64,000 nt of DNA from Thermomicrobiaceae bacterium (GTDB lineage Bacteria; Chloroflexota; Chloroflexia; Thermomicrobiales; Thermomicrobiaceae), in contig JADBJL010000065.1 in NCBI GenBank assembly GCA_014874455.1, positions 1 to 64,000 on the forward strand, read 5' to 3'. Of the stretch, positions 1-9,717 are shown in pieces. The translations under genes were made by a program, and so were the position numbers. The notes under the pieces are model-generated. The model was not told the origin of the DNA and made no database searches. It was given only the letters and a program-made list of their open reading frames with translations. The first letter of the stretch is position 1. Each line of letters starts with the position of its first letter.

Positions 1-50
1 GGCACTCGCGCGCCGCCCCCAGCCACAGCCCCCGTCGCTGGCAAAGCCCG

Positions 51-74
51 GGCCCGGGGGGCGCCCCCCGGGCC
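51..74. repeat. Perfect 24-nt GC palindrome
   Basis: A fully self-complementary stretch made of two 12-nt arms, GGCCCGGGGGGC and its reverse complement. It lies in the non-coding segment beyond the leucine operon. The segment 1-259 otherwise shows no convincing gene: the reading frames there are short and lack a ribosome site. It could be a bidirectional transcription barrier or an intergenic repeat unit. There is no U-tract on either side. Confidence 0.55.
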
Positions 75-220
75 AGAGCGGCTGCATGACCTACGCGTGG
101 GATGGGAGTGACCGGCCCGACCGTGCCCCGCAGCTCGACCCGGTAACGACCCTCGCGATACCGATGAGCCGGAACACGAGTCACTCGAACCCGAACAACG
201 GCAGCACCCTCACGTGAGCA

Positions 221-239
221 CAGGCAGGAGTGCTGCCTG
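221..239 (-). terminator. Weak hairpin after leuB
   Basis: CAGGCAG pairs with CTGCCTG over 7 bp around a GAGTG loop, about 20 nt past the leuB stop codon. No T-run follows on the minus strand, so intrinsic termination is doubtful. It is the only hairpin close behind the operon end. Confidence 0.3.
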
Positions 240-259
240 CCCGGCAGTCGTCAGCAGAA

Positions 260-1387
260 CTAGGCTGTCGTAGCCAGGCGTACCAGCGCCCGTTCGCGCA
301 CCAGCCGTCCGAACTCGACCGTACCGACCAGCCGTGTCTCCGGGCCGGCGAGATCTGCCGTGCGGACACCAGCGTCGAGCACGTCGGCCACCGCGCCCTC
401 GACCGCGGCCGCCGCGGCCTCCAGCCCCAGCGTCCAGCGCAAGAGCATGGCGGCACTGAGGAGCGCGCCGATCGGGTTGGCGATGCCCCGGCCGGCGATG
501 TCCGGAGCCGAGCCGTGCACCGGCTCGTAGAGGCCGAAGAGCCGGGCCGGTGAGCCAGGCCGCTCTGGAGGCCCGCCGTGCAGGCTGGCCGAGGGCAGCA
601 TGCCGAGCGAGCCGGCCAGCACCGCCGCCTCGTCGCTTAGGATGTCGCCGAACAGGTTCTCCATCACCAGCACGTCGAAGTCGCGCGGCCGGCTCACCAG
701 GCGCATGGCGCAGGAGTCGACCAGCGCGTGCTCCAGCACGACGTCCGGGTAGCGAGCCGCCACCTCGGTCGCTACCTCCCGCCAGAGTTGCGAGGTGTTG
801 AGCACGTTGGCCTTGTCGACGCTGGTCACCTTGCGCCGCCGCTCGCGAGCCAGGCGGAACGCCAGATCCACGATGCGGGCAATCTCCTCTTCGGTGTAAG
901 GGAGGGTATCGACCGCGCGCCGCCCCTCCGGGCCCCGCACCAGCTCCGAGGGCTGGCCGAAGTACAGCCCGCCGGTCAGCTCGCGCACTACCAGCAGGTC
1001 GACTCCCCGCACGATCTCGGGCTTGAGCGGCGAGGCGCCGGCCAAGGCGTCGAAGACTTTGACCGGCCGCAGGTTGGCGAAGAGGCCCAGCTCCTTGCGC
1101 AGCCGGAGCAGCCCGGCCTCCGGCCGGGTCGCCTTCGGCAGGTGATCCCACTTCGGCCCGCCCACGGCACCCAGCAGCACCGCGTCGGACTGCCGTGCTG
1201 CCTCGATCGTCTCCTCGCGCAGCGGCGTGCCGTAGGCATCGATGGCCGCGCCGCCGATCAGATCCTCGCTGAAGTCGAAGCGCAGGCCGGTCGCTGGCCC
1301 GAGCGTCTCCAGCAGCGCCCGCGCCTCGGCCAGCACCTCCGGGCCGATGCCGTCGCCCGGCAGCAGCAGGATACGTACCTCGCTCAT
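260..1387 (-). CDS. leuB: 3-isopropylmalate dehydrogenase
   Basis: This 375-residue NAD-dependent enzyme oxidatively decarboxylates 3-isopropylmalate to 2-oxoisocaproate, the third step of leucine synthesis in the cytoplasm. The start motif GDGIGPEV is at residues 11-18, the substrate loop [10 protein letters not shown] at 135-144, VDKANVL at 190-196, and the NAD/isocitrate-family signature [17 protein letters not shown] at 244-260. Length is normal for bacterial LeuB. Its ATG overlaps the leuD stop in an ATGA arrangement, which indicates translational coupling. It is the last gene of leuA-leuC-leuD-leuB and is therefore expected to be controlled by the T-box upstream of leuA. Confidence 0.97.
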   Translation of the reverse strand: MSEVRILLLPGDGIGPEVLAEARALLETLGPATGLRFDFSEDLIGGAAIDAYGTPLREETIEAARQSDAVLLGAVGGPKWDHLPKATRPEAGLLRLRKELGLFANLRPVKVFDALAGASPLKPEIVRGVDLLVVRELTGGLYFGQPSELVRGPEGRRAVDTLPYTEEEIARIVDLAFRLARERRRKVTSVDKANVLNTSQLWREVATEVAARYPDVVLEHALVDSCAMRLVSRPRDFDVLVMENLFGDILSDEAAVLAGSLGMLPSASLHGGPPERPGSPARLFGLYEPVHGSAPDIAGRGIANPIGALLSAAMLLRWTLGLEAAAAAVEGAVADVLDAGVRTADLAGPETRLVGTVEFGRLVRERALVRLATTA

Positions 1388-1893
1388 CCGGCCTGCTGCC
1401 TCGCCTTCACCCGCTCGGCCACCGCCTGCATCAGCCCGCCTGCCCGGATGATCTGCTGGATGAACTCGTCGTACTGGGTCGACTGGTAGACCTTGCCGGT
1501 GCGGGTGTTGCGCACGGTGCCCGCGTCGGTGTCGACCTCGATGACGTCGCCCGTCTCAGTCTCGGCAACCGCTTCGGGCGCCTCCACTACCGGCAGGCCG
1601 ATGTTGATCGCGTTGCGGAAGAAGATGCGCGCGAACGACTCGGCCACCACTGCCTGCACGCCCGCCGCCTTGATCGCGATCGGCGCGTGCTCCCGCGAGG
1701 AGCCGCACCCGAAGTTCCGGCCAGCGACGATGATATCGCCCGGCTGCACCTTGCCGGCGAATTCCGGGTCGATGTCCTCCATCACGTGCTGCGCCAGCTC
1801 CGCGGGGTCGATCGTGACCAGGTAGCGGGCGGGGATGATGACGTCGGTATCGATGTTGTCGCCGAACTTCCAGACCCTGCCACGGATCACCAT
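1384..1893 (-). CDS. leuD: 3-isopropylmalate dehydratase, small subunit
   Basis: This 169-residue swivel-domain subunit pairs with LeuC to isomerise 2- to 3-isopropylmalate. It begins [19 protein letters not shown], with the family motif [14 protein letters not shown] near the N-terminus and [14 protein letters not shown] around residues 57-70. The short length is the archaeal/thermophile type rather than the roughly 200-residue E. coli type. The ATG at 1893 is chosen because GAGGAG lies just upstream and homology begins there; an upstream in-frame ATG adds 49 unrelated residues overlapping leuC. Its stop overlaps the leuB start by four bases. Confidence 0.96.
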   Translation of the reverse strand: MVIRGRVWKFGDNIDTDVIIPARYLVTIDPAELAQHVMEDIDPEFAGKVQPGDIIVAGRNFGCGSSREHAPIAIKAAGVQAVVAESFARIFFRNAINIGLPVVEAPEAVAETETGDVIEVDTDAGTVRNTRTGKVYQSTQYDEFIQQIIRAGGLMQAVAERVKARQQAG

Positions 1894-1904
1894 CAGACGC
1901 TCCT

Positions 1905-3164
1905 CTAGTCGAGCTGCGCCGGTGAGGCGACCCGGCCCAGCACCGCGCTGGCCGCTGCCACCGCCGGCCCGGCCAGAATGACCTCTGACTCCCGGTGCCC
2001 CATCCGTCCGCGGAAGTTGCGGTTCGTCGTCGAGACGCACCGCTCGCCCTTGGCCAGCACCCCCATGTAGCCGCCCAGGCAGGGGCCGCAGGTCGAGGTC
2101 GAGAAGACCGCGCCCGCCTCCAGGAAGATGTCGGCCAGCCCCTCGCGGGTCGCCTGCCGGGCCACCTCCTGGCTACCCGGCACGACGATGCAGCGCACCC
2201 GCGGGTGCACCTGCCGGCCCTTGAGGATCTCGGCGGCGATCCGGAGGTCGCTCAGACGGCCGTTGGTGCAGGAGCCGATCACCACCTGGTCGATCGGCAT
2301 GTCCTCGATCTCGTCAGCGGGGTAGACGTTAGAGGGCAGGTGCGGCAGCGCCACCAGCGGCCGCAGGTTGGAGACGTCGAACTCGATCACCTGCTGGTAG
2401 CGGGCGTCCGGGTCGCTATCCACCGGCTCGTAGGGCTTGTCGGTGACCCGGGCCAGCCACTCGCGCGTCTTCTCGTCGAAGCCGAAGATGCCGGTCTTGG
2501 CGCCGGCCTCGATCGCCATGTTGGCCATCGCAATGCGGTCGTCCATCGGCAGGTCGTCGATCACCTCGCCGGTGAACTCCATCACCGCGTAGAGCGCGCC
2601 GTCCACCCCGATCTGGCCGATGGTGTAGAGGATCAGATCCTTGCCGCCCACATCCGGCGGCAGCGTGCCCGTGTAGACGAACTTGATGGTCGGCGGCACC
2701 CGCACCCAGGTGGTACCCAGTGCCATTGCCGCCGCGATGTCGGTCGAGCCCATGCCGGTGGCGAAGCAGTTGAAGGCGCCGTAGGTGCAGGTGTGCGAGT
2801 CGGCACCGATGATCACCTGTCCGGGAAGCGTGAGCCCGTTCTCCGGCAGCACCACGTGTTCGATCCCGGCACGGCCGATCTCGAAGTAGATCGCCCCCTG
2901 GGCCAGCGCGAACTCCCGCATGACCTTCGATTGCTCGGCCGCCTTGATGTCCTTGGCCGGCACGAAGTGGTCGGGGACGAAGACCACCTTCTGCGGGTCG
3001 AAGACCCGCTCCAGGCCGAGCTTCTTGAACTCGGCGATCGAGAGGGGCGCGGTGATGTCGTTCGTCATCACCAGGTCGACCGCGACCTCGATGATCTCCC
3101 CCGGCTCGACCGACCGCCGGCCGGCCGCCCGCGCCAGGATCTTTTCGGTCATCGTCATGCCCAT
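1905..3164 (-). CDS. leuC: 3-isopropylmalate dehydratase, large subunit
   Basis: This 419-residue aconitase-superfamily subunit carries the catalytic [4Fe-4S] cluster. Candidate ligands are C299 in IGSCTNGR and C359/C362 in CGPCLGG, with [12 protein letters not shown] near 120-131. The length matches the archaeal/homoaconitase-like LeuC class. The start is preceded by GGAGGTGA; ATGs at codons 4 (ATGACG) and nearby are alternative starts. It follows leuA by 2 bp and precedes leuD by 11 bp, so the two subunits are made from one transcript. Confidence 0.97.
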   Translation of the reverse strand: MGMTMTEKILARAAGRRSVEPGEIIEVAVDLVMTNDITAPLSIAEFKKLGLERVFDPQKVVFVPDHFVPAKDIKAAEQSKVMREFALAQGAIYFEIGRAGIEHVVLPENGLTLPGQVIIGADSHTCTYGAFNCFATGMGSTDIAAAMALGTTWVRVPPTIKFVYTGTLPPDVGGKDLILYTIGQIGVDGALYAVMEFTGEVIDDLPMDDRIAMANMAIEAGAKTGIFGFDEKTREWLARVTDKPYEPVDSDPDARYQQVIEFDVSNLRPLVALPHLPSNVYPADEIEDMPIDQVVIGSCTNGRLSDLRIAAEILKGRQVHPRVRCIVVPGSQEVARQATREGLADIFLEAGAVFSTSTCGPCLGGYMGVLAKGERCVSTTNRNFRGRMGHRESEVILAGPAVAAASAVLGRVASPAQLD

Positions 3165-3166
3165 AA

Positions 3167-4699
3167 TTAGCTCATCACCTCCGCTGATGACGTCAGGGCT
3201 GCACGGTTCAGGGCCATGAGATAGGCGCGCACGCTCGCCTCGATGACGTCCGTCGCCACACCCCGGCCATTATAGACGTGATCGCCGCAGCGCAGATGGA
3301 CGCTGACCTCTCCCTGAGCGTCCTCACCGGGCGTCACCGCGTCGACGTGGAACGACGCCAGCTCGCAGTGCCGGCCTACCAGCCGGTCGATCGCCTTGAA
3401 GAGCGCGTCGATCTGCCCGTTGCCCGAAGCCGAGGCCTCGCGCTCCACGCCGTTGACCAGCAGCTTCACCCAGGCCTCGGCCCGGCCGTCGGAGCCGGAG
3501 TGCGCCCGCCAGCCCTTGAGCACGTACTGCTCCGGCACCTGCGAGAGCTGCTCCTCGACGATAGCGACGATATCCGCATCGGTCACCGTCTTCTTGCGGT
3601 CGCAAAGCGCGATGAAACGCTGGTACAGCTCTTCGATCCGCTCTCGGGAGAGGTCGCTGTAGCCGAGCTCCTTCAGCCGGGCGCTGAAGCCGGCCCGGCC
3701 GGAGTGCTTGCCCAGCACCAGCCGGCTGGCCTCCCAGCCGACCGACTGCGGCGTCATGATCTCGTAGGTGGCCCGGTGCTTGAGCATGCCGTCCTGGTGG
3801 ATGCCGGCCTCGTGGGCGAAGGCATTGGCGCCGACGATCGCCTTGTTCGGCTGCACGTGGATCCCGGTGATCCGCTGCACCAGCTTGCTGGTCGGCACGA
3901 TCTGCTCGGTGACGATGCGGGGCAGCACGCCGCCGTAGATGTCCTTGCGGGTGTGCAGGGCCATCACCACCTCTTCGAGCGCGGTGTTGCCTGCCCGCTC
4001 GCCCAGCCCGTTGATCGTCACCTCAGCCTGCCTTGCGCCTACCTGGATGGCGGCCAGCGTGTTCGCTGTGGCCAGGCCGAGGTCGTTATGGCAGTGGACG
4101 CTGATAGTCACCTTCTCGATGCCGGGCGTGTGCTCCTGGATGTAGCGCACCAGCTCCGCGAACTCCTGCGGTGTGGCGTAGCCGACCGTGTCGGGGATAT
4201 TGATGGTAGTCGCGCCCTCCTCGATGGCCGCGGCGAAGATACGGCAGAGGAAGTCCCGGTCGCTCCGCGTCGCGTCCTCGGCCGAGAACTCGACGTCGCT
4301 GACGTAGCTCCGGGCGCGGCGGACGGCGGCCCGGGCAGCTTCGACCACCTCGTCCGGGGTCTTGCGCAGCTTGTACTCCATATGGATGGGCGAGGTGGCG
4401 ATAAAGGTGTGGATGCGCGGCTGCTCGGCGTCGCGCACGCCCTCCCAAGCGGCGTCGATGTCGGCGAAGTTGGCGCGCGCCAGCCCGCAGACCGTCACGC
4501 CCTTGATCTCCTGGCTGATCCGCTTCACCGCAGCCAGGTCACCCGGCGAGGCCGCCGGGAAGCCGGCCTCGATGATGTCTACCCCCAGCTTGGCGAGCTG
4601 GCGGGCTACCTCGACCTTCTCGTCCTCGGTCATGGTCGCGCCGGGGGACTGCTCCCCGTCGCGCAGCGTCGTGTCGAAGATGATCAACCGCTCGCTCAT
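3167..4699 (-). CDS. leuA: 2-isopropylmalate synthase
   Basis: This 510-residue enzyme condenses acetyl-CoA with 2-oxoisovalerate, the committed step of leucine synthesis. The HMGL-like catalytic motif FDTTLRDGEQSPG is at about residues 8-20, and metal/substrate motifs such as VHCHNDLGLATANTLA are in the TIM barrel. The last 130 or so residues form the LeuA allosteric dimer domain expected to bind leucine. The ATG at 4699 follows AGGAGG and aligns with the family start; an upstream in-frame ATG would add 30 unrelated residues. It is the first structural gene after the T-box leader, so both transcriptional and feedback control are expected. Confidence 0.97.
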   Translation of the reverse strand: MSERLIIFDTTLRDGEQSPGATMTEDEKVEVARQLAKLGVDIIEAGFPAASPGDLAAVKRISQEIKGVTVCGLARANFADIDAAWEGVRDAEQPRIHTFIATSPIHMEYKLRKTPDEVVEAARAAVRRARSYVSDVEFSAEDATRSDRDFLCRIFAAAIEEGATTINIPDTVGYATPQEFAELVRYIQEHTPGIEKVTISVHCHNDLGLATANTLAAIQVGARQAEVTINGLGERAGNTALEEVVMALHTRKDIYGGVLPRIVTEQIVPTSKLVQRITGIHVQPNKAIVGANAFAHEAGIHQDGMLKHRATYEIMTPQSVGWEASRLVLGKHSGRAGFSARLKELGYSDLSRERIEELYQRFIALCDRKKTVTDADIVAIVEEQLSQVPEQYVLKGWRAHSGSDGRAEAWVKLLVNGVEREASASGNGQIDALFKAIDRLVGRHCELASFHVDAVTPGEDAQGEVSVHLRCGDHVYNGRGVATDVIEASVRAYLMALNRAALTSSAEVMS

Positions 4700-4726
4700 C
4701 CTGCTCCCTCCTGCGTCTCTAACAGT

Positions 4727-4753
4727 ACCGGCCTCCCCAGTGGGGAGGCCGGT
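4727..4753 (-). promoter_or_regulatory. Strong hairpin just upstream of leuA
   Basis: A 12-bp perfect stem (ACCGGCCTCCCC with its complement) closes on a 3-nt loop 27 nt ahead of the leuA ATG. Read on the minus strand its left arm contains CCTCCC (4743-4748). That arm could pair instead with GGGAGG at 4792-4797, so the hairpin may be the terminator arm of an attenuator. Only a weak TACTGTT tail follows, so Rho-independent termination is uncertain; blocking of ribosome access is an alternative. Confidence 0.5.
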
Positions 4754-4776
4754 GCGCGAACCTGCATGCCTGTCCG

Positions 4777-4890
4777 TTACGACGAACACGACCTCCCAGC
4801 TCTCCGCGTGGCCCCTCCGCGGGGCCGACTAAGGGAGAGTCGAAGCAACCCGGCGAGTTGCTCCATCGGTGGGTATCGTCGTCGTGCCAT
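4777..4890 (-). CDS. Putative leucine-rich leader peptide
   Basis: A 37-codon ORF lies between the T-box terminator and leuA. It has five leucine codons among codons 12-20 (the segment LAGLLRLSL), using CTC, TTG and CTT. AGGAGA sits about 12 nt before the ATG at 4890; a second in-frame ATG at 4866 would give 29 codons. The Leu-codon segment (4833-4839, CTCTCCC on the message) can pair with GGAGAG at 4800-4805. Immediately after the Leu codons is a GGCCCC/GGGGCC hairpin (4810-4826). The layout is that of a ribosome-stalling attenuator. Whether the ORF is translated is inferred, and the tail is Arg/Ser-rich and nondescript. Confidence 0.45.
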   Translation of the reverse strand: MARRRYPPMEQLAGLLRLSLSRPRGGATRRAGRSCSS

Positions 4891-4954
4891 CGTCCGGCTC
4901 GCTCTCCTATCGATCAGGCTGGCCTGCACTCGGGTCGACCACCGGCCCGGAAAT

Positions 4955-5195
4955 CGAAGCGGCCCGTCCACGAAGGGACGGGCCGTGCCGTGGTACCACC
5001 CTACTTGACGCCGCACCGCCAGGGGTGCAGCGCCCACTCTCCGCGCGCTAACGGGCGCGACCCGGCGCCGGCTACGCAACCGCTTCGCCGACGCAGCTCC
5101 AGGGCGAGTTCGCGCGCTGGACTCGGGCCGGGCTTCCACCGCAACCCCGGCTCGCTGGCCGGCCAGGCGCGCTACTGCTCCCCATCTGCGCCTTT
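4955..5195 (-). ncRNA. T-box leader (leucine)
   Basis: The minus strand carries the canonical T-box AGGGTGGTACCACGG (4988-5002). It is followed by an intrinsic-terminator hairpin, GGCCCGTCC with GGACGGGCC (4961-4984), and the tail GCTTCGATTT. Upstream are stem I elements: GGGGAGCAGTA near 5172-5183, GCCGGGGTTGCGGTGGAAG near 5130-5152, and a specifier region GAACTCGCC near 5103-5112. The codon there reads CUC (Leu) followed by a purine. The variable T-box base is U, complementary to the A73 discriminator of tRNA-Leu. Uncharged tRNA-Leu should stabilise the antiterminator and allow leuACDB transcription. T-box identity is certain; leucine specificity is inferred from the specifier and operon content. 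Confidence 0.93.
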
Positions 5196-5201
5196 GCGGG
5201 C

Positions 5202-5231
5202 ATGCTAGCAGATACCGACGCGCCGTGTCAA
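5202..5231 (-). promoter_or_regulatory. Promoter of the leu operon
   Basis: On the minus strand TTGACA (5226-5231) and TAGCAT (5202-5207) are separated by 18 bp, a good sigma-70 arrangement. The predicted start near 5195 places the T-box stem I at the very 5' end of the transcript. Confidence 0.8.
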
Positions 5232-5392
5232 GTGACGCTCGGCCTGAGAGTCGAACAGTCTGCACGCATTCCCAGCGCGCCAGTCCGGCCCAACGCTGCA
5301 GCTCCAGGCTCAACGGCCTCCCCACGGCATCGCTGGATGCCATGGATCCCCTCACTCCACCTCCTGCTCCACCTGAACCCGCCCGTGGGGCA

Positions 5393-5605
5393 CCCCTCTC
5401 CCCTCACCCCGGCTTCGCCACCCCTCTCCCGCGCGGCGCGGGAGAGGGGAAGGGGATGAGGGGAGCTTCGGGCACCCCTCTCCCACCAAGCAGGCGAGGG
5501 GCCAGAGGCCGCACGAGGTGGTGCTGGTTCGACCACTGGCGCGGCACGCGTTCCCTCCCCTGAACCTTCGGGAGAGGGGGCAGGGGATGAGGGGAGCTGA
5601 GCCGG
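5393..5605. repeat. Palindromic CCCCTCTCCC repeat block
   Basis: An intergenic tract between the leu promoter and the ABC transporter. It contains a near-perfect palindrome with 14-nt arms CCCCTCTCCCGCGC (5421-5449). Two direct copies of a GGAGAGGGG-AGGGGATGAGGGGAGC module occur, at about 5440-5469 and 5572-5599, with further CACCCCTCTCCC halves near 5393 and 5474. No coding potential is convincing. It resembles a REP-like or MITE-type intergenic repeat. Spacing is irregular, so it is not a CRISPR array. It may also act as a transcription barrier behind the transporter operon. Confidence 0.65.
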
Positions 5606-5611
5606 CATCGC

Positions 5612-6684
5612 TTAGGGGCTCGACGTCGGCTCGTCCACCGCACCACTGGCCGCAACGGCCGGGCCGGCAACACCCGGTCGGGCGAACGCCTCGTCGAGGT
5701 ACTCGCCCGCCAGTACCGGAGCCTCCCGATAGAGGTAGCAAGCAGTCACGCGATACCGCTCGGTCTGGTACAGCGACGGGTGGCGCTCCAGGCACATCTC
5801 CATCGCGTAGGGGCACCGGCTGGCGAACTTGCATCCACTCCTCGGGTCGGCAAGGCGCCCGATCTCTGACGGGTCTTGCTCCTCGCTCCAGGCGCGGTCG
5901 GGGTCAGGCATCGGGATCGAGCCGATCAGCAGGCGGGTGTACGGGTGCTGCGGCTCCTGCACCACCGGCTCGGCGTGGCCGGCCTCGGCCACCGAGCCGC
6001 GATAGAGCACGATGATGTTGTCACTGATCTGGTACGCCGTGATCAGGTCGTGCGTGATGTAGATGAGCGAGACGCCGAAATCGCGAGTGAGCGTGCGCAA
6101 GCTCTCGAGGATCGTCGCCCGTAGCGACGCGTCGACCATGGAGACCGGCTCGTCGGCGATGATCAGTCGTGGCCGTACCAGGAGCGCCCGTGCCACCATG
6201 ACCCGCTGGCGCTGGCCGCCACTGAGCTGGTGCGGGTAGCGGCCCAGCGTTTCGTCCGGGCGCAGGCCGACGGCCTCGAGCGCCTCGACGATGCGCTCGC
6301 GCGCCTCTCGATCCGACTTCACCAGGCCGAACTTCTTCAGCGGCGTAAGCAACACGTGGTCGACCCGGTAGAAGGGGTTATAGACCTCGTACGGATCCTG
6401 GAAAATGGCCTGCACGTCGCGCCGGAACTCGCGCCACTCCCGCCGCGAGAGCTTCCGGAGGTCTTTCCCGTGGTAGAGGATCGCCCCAGACGTCGGTATC
6501 GTCATGCCGAGGAGCAGCCGGGCGAGTGTTGTCTTGCCGCTCCCGCTCTCACCGACGATCGCGGTGATCGTCGGTGGTTCGGTCTCGATCCGCAGCGAGA
6601 AGCCTTCGAGGGCAACGGTCTGCCCCCGGTGGAACAGCCCGGCGCCGTAAATCTTGGTTACGCCGCGGGCTTCCAGTAGCGTCG

Positions 6685-6688
<4 letters not shown>
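5612..6688 (-). CDS. Peptide ABC transporter ATP-binding protein (OppF/DppF type)
   Basis: This 358-residue ATPase energises import through the two permeases encoded upstream. It has Walker A GESGSGKTT, the ABC signature LSGGQRQR, Walker B LIIADEP, and the C-terminal oligo-transporter domain with the cysteine set CKFASRCPYAMEMCLERHP typical of OppF/DppF. The ATG at 6688 aligns with family starts and overlaps the preceding ATPase stop (ATGA). It is last in the operon: binding protein, permease, permease, ATPase, ATPase. The substrate is probably peptides or a similar small solute, which cannot be resolved from sequence. Confidence 0.93.
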
Positions 6689-7721
<1,033 letters not shown>

Positions 7722-7725
<4 letters not shown>

Positions 7726-8615
7726 GCTGCTCTCCTCAGCCGTGGATTGGCAACCTGGTCGAGGCCAGCCGAAATCAAGAACAGGCCCACGAAGATGATC
7801 ACGATCATGACAATCGGTGGCGACCACCACCACCAGAGGTTGCGGAGCACCGAGGTATAGTACAGGCTCCAATAGATCGTCATCCCCAGCGTCGGCTCGT
7901 TCTGTGGCCCGAGCCCCAGCGCCTCCAGCCCGATCGAGGCCAGAATGGCAGCCGAGACGGCGCTGACGAAGCTGGCCGCTAGGTAGGGCAGCAGGTTCGG
8001 CATGAGCTCCTTTACGATGATCTCCGGGCCGCTCATGCCGGAGAGCTTGGCGAGCTGGACGTAGCCGCGCTCGCGCATGCTCAGCACCTGCGAGCGGATG
8101 GTGCGCGTCGGGTACATCCAGGCCAGCGCCGAGACGACCAGCGCCTGGGTCATCACGCTGACGGCGCCTTTGAAGGTCGTCGCGATCACCACCAGGATCA
8201 ACAGTCCAGGGACGGTGAGAAAGACGTCGGCCGCGCCCCGGAAGAGGTGATCCAGCGCTCCGCCGTAGTAGCCGGCCACGAAGCCGAAGATCATGCCGAC
8301 GCCGAGCCCGATCGCCCCGGCGATCAGGCCGATCTGGAGGGTCAGTGGCGTGCCGTAGATGATGATCGCGAGGATCTGGCGGCCGACGGTATCCGTGCCG
8401 AGCAGGTACTCGCGCGATGGGCGCTGGTCGGGCGGCGCAGAACCGACCTGGACGCCCTCGCGAGGCACGAAGAGCGGCCCGATCAGGCTGATCAAGAGCA
8501 CGAGCAGGATCAGCATCAGGCCAGCGCTGAGCATCGGATAGGTCCGCAGGCCTCTCAATACCCGGCCGATCCGATCCTGCGCCTGCTCCAGGCTGAGAGG
8601 TACAGCGGTCACCAC
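7722..8615 (-). CDS. Peptide ABC transporter permease (DppC/OppC type)
   Basis: A 297-residue inner-membrane permease with an N-terminal helix (near 30-50), a periplasmic segment, and a C-terminal BPD_transp_1 core of about five helices. The EAA-loop region reads MRERGYVQLAKLSGMSGPEII, which contacts the ATPases. The GTG start at 8615 has GGGAGG upstream. It overlaps the downstream ATPase and lies 7 bp after the DppB-type permease. This family forms the heterodimeric channel for peptides, nickel or opines. Confidence 0.92.
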
Positions 8616-8622
8616 GGCCTCC

Positions 8623-9627
8623 CTACGTCCGGTGGTACGTGATCCGCGGGTCGAGTACCGGCAGTAAAAGGTCGAGGATCAAGGTCGCCAGGCCGATCGC
8701 GACGATCACCATGAAGGTGACTCCGTAGATAATCGGGTAGTCGAACGTCCGGATAGCCTGGTAGAGGAGATTACCGACACCGGGGTATCCGAACACGATT
8801 TCGACGAGCACCGCACCCGAGACCACGTGGCCGAGCGCCAGTGCGAGCGCCGTGGTCTGCGGCAGGATGGCGTTCCGCAGCGCATATCGCAGGAAGATAC
8901 GCCGCGGCCGTAAGCCCTTCGCCTCGGCGAAGGTCACGTAGTCCTCGCCCTGGGTCGTGACCATCATGCCCCGCATGCTGAGCGCCCAGAAGCCGACGCC
9001 CGACAGGATGATCGAGAGCGCTGGCAAGATCGAGTGATAGGCCGCATCCTGGATGAACGCCCAGCTCCAGGAAGGCTGGGTTCCCACCTTGTAGCCGCCG
9101 CCGAGCGGGAAAATGCGCCAGGTGAAAGCCAGGAAGTAGACGAGGATCAGCCCGAGCAGGTAGTACGGGATAGCCGAGAGCGTCAGCAGTGGCGGCGCGA
9201 GGACGTGGACGAACCGGGGCGCTCGCGGCCAGGCCACCAGCGCCCCGAACAGGCTGCCGATGGCGAAGGCCATCAGCGTCGCGACGGTGACCAGCACCAG
9301 CGTCCAGGGCAGGGCATCGAGGATCATCCCGGCCACGCTGTTAGGGAAGCGCGTGATCGACACGCCGAAGTCGAAGCGAACCATATCGGCGAGATAGAAG
9401 AGATACTGCTGCCAGAGTGGCTTGTCCAGCCCGAACTTCGCCTGGTAGCTCTTGACCACCTCTTCGACGGTACCGGTACCGGTGCCGCCGACAGCGGCCA
9501 TCTGCAAGAGCCGCTCGCGCACCGGATCGGCGCCGGAGAGGCGAGGGATGAAGAAGTTGACCGACGCCGCCACCCAGACGATGAGCAGGAAGACGGTGAG
9601 CCGCCTCAGCAGATATCCTAGCGGCAT
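8623..9627 (-). CDS. Peptide ABC transporter permease (DppB/OppB type)
   Basis: A 334-residue six-helix permease. The N-terminus GYLLRRLTVFLLIVWVAASVNFF is typical of OppB/DppB, followed by a large periplasmic loop (LDKPLWQQY, VRFDFGVS). The EAA loop TFAEAKGLRPRRIFLRYALRNA is near residues 230-255. It forms the channel with the downstream DppC-type subunit. The ATG at 9627 follows a GAGGGG ribosome site. Confidence 0.92.
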   Translation of the reverse strand: MPLGYLLRRLTVFLLIVWVAASVNFFIPRLSGADPVRERLLQMAAVGGTGTGTVEEVVKSYQAKFGLDKPLWQQYLFYLADMVRFDFGVSITRFPNSVAGMILDALPWTLVLVTVATLMAFAIGSLFGALVAWPRAPRFVHVLAPPLLTLSAIPYYLLGLILVYFLAFTWRIFPLGGGYKVGTQPSWSWAFIQDAAYHSILPALSIILSGVGFWALSMRGMMVTTQGEDYVTFAEAKGLRPRRIFLRYALRNAILPQTTALALALGHVVSGAVLVEIVFGYPGVGNLLYQAIRTFDYPIIYGVTFMVIVAIGLATLILDLLLPVLDPRITYHRT

Positions 9628-9717
9628 CGAGCGCTCAACCCCTCTCGCGCCTCACTTCCGGTGAGGGGGCCGGTGTGGATCCCCCTCGTCCATTCGGCCA
9701 CTTTCCGACGGCCCCCT

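Noticed and set aside
86-217. A short plus-strand ORF starting at 86
   Set aside because: It has 43 codons, no ribosome site and no recognisable motif, so it is treated as non-coding.
4727-4753. A confident Rho-independent terminator ahead of leuA
   Set aside because: The stem is strong but no T-run follows, so it is listed only as a regulatory hairpin.
3278-5008. A 576-codon open frame on the plus strand across leuA and its leader
   Set aside because: It runs through the T-box region and leuA in antisense; the composition is biased and no ribosome site or family motif is seen.
5393-5605. A possible CRISPR array
   Set aside because: Repeats are palindromic and irregularly spaced with unequal intervals, and there are no cas genes in the window.
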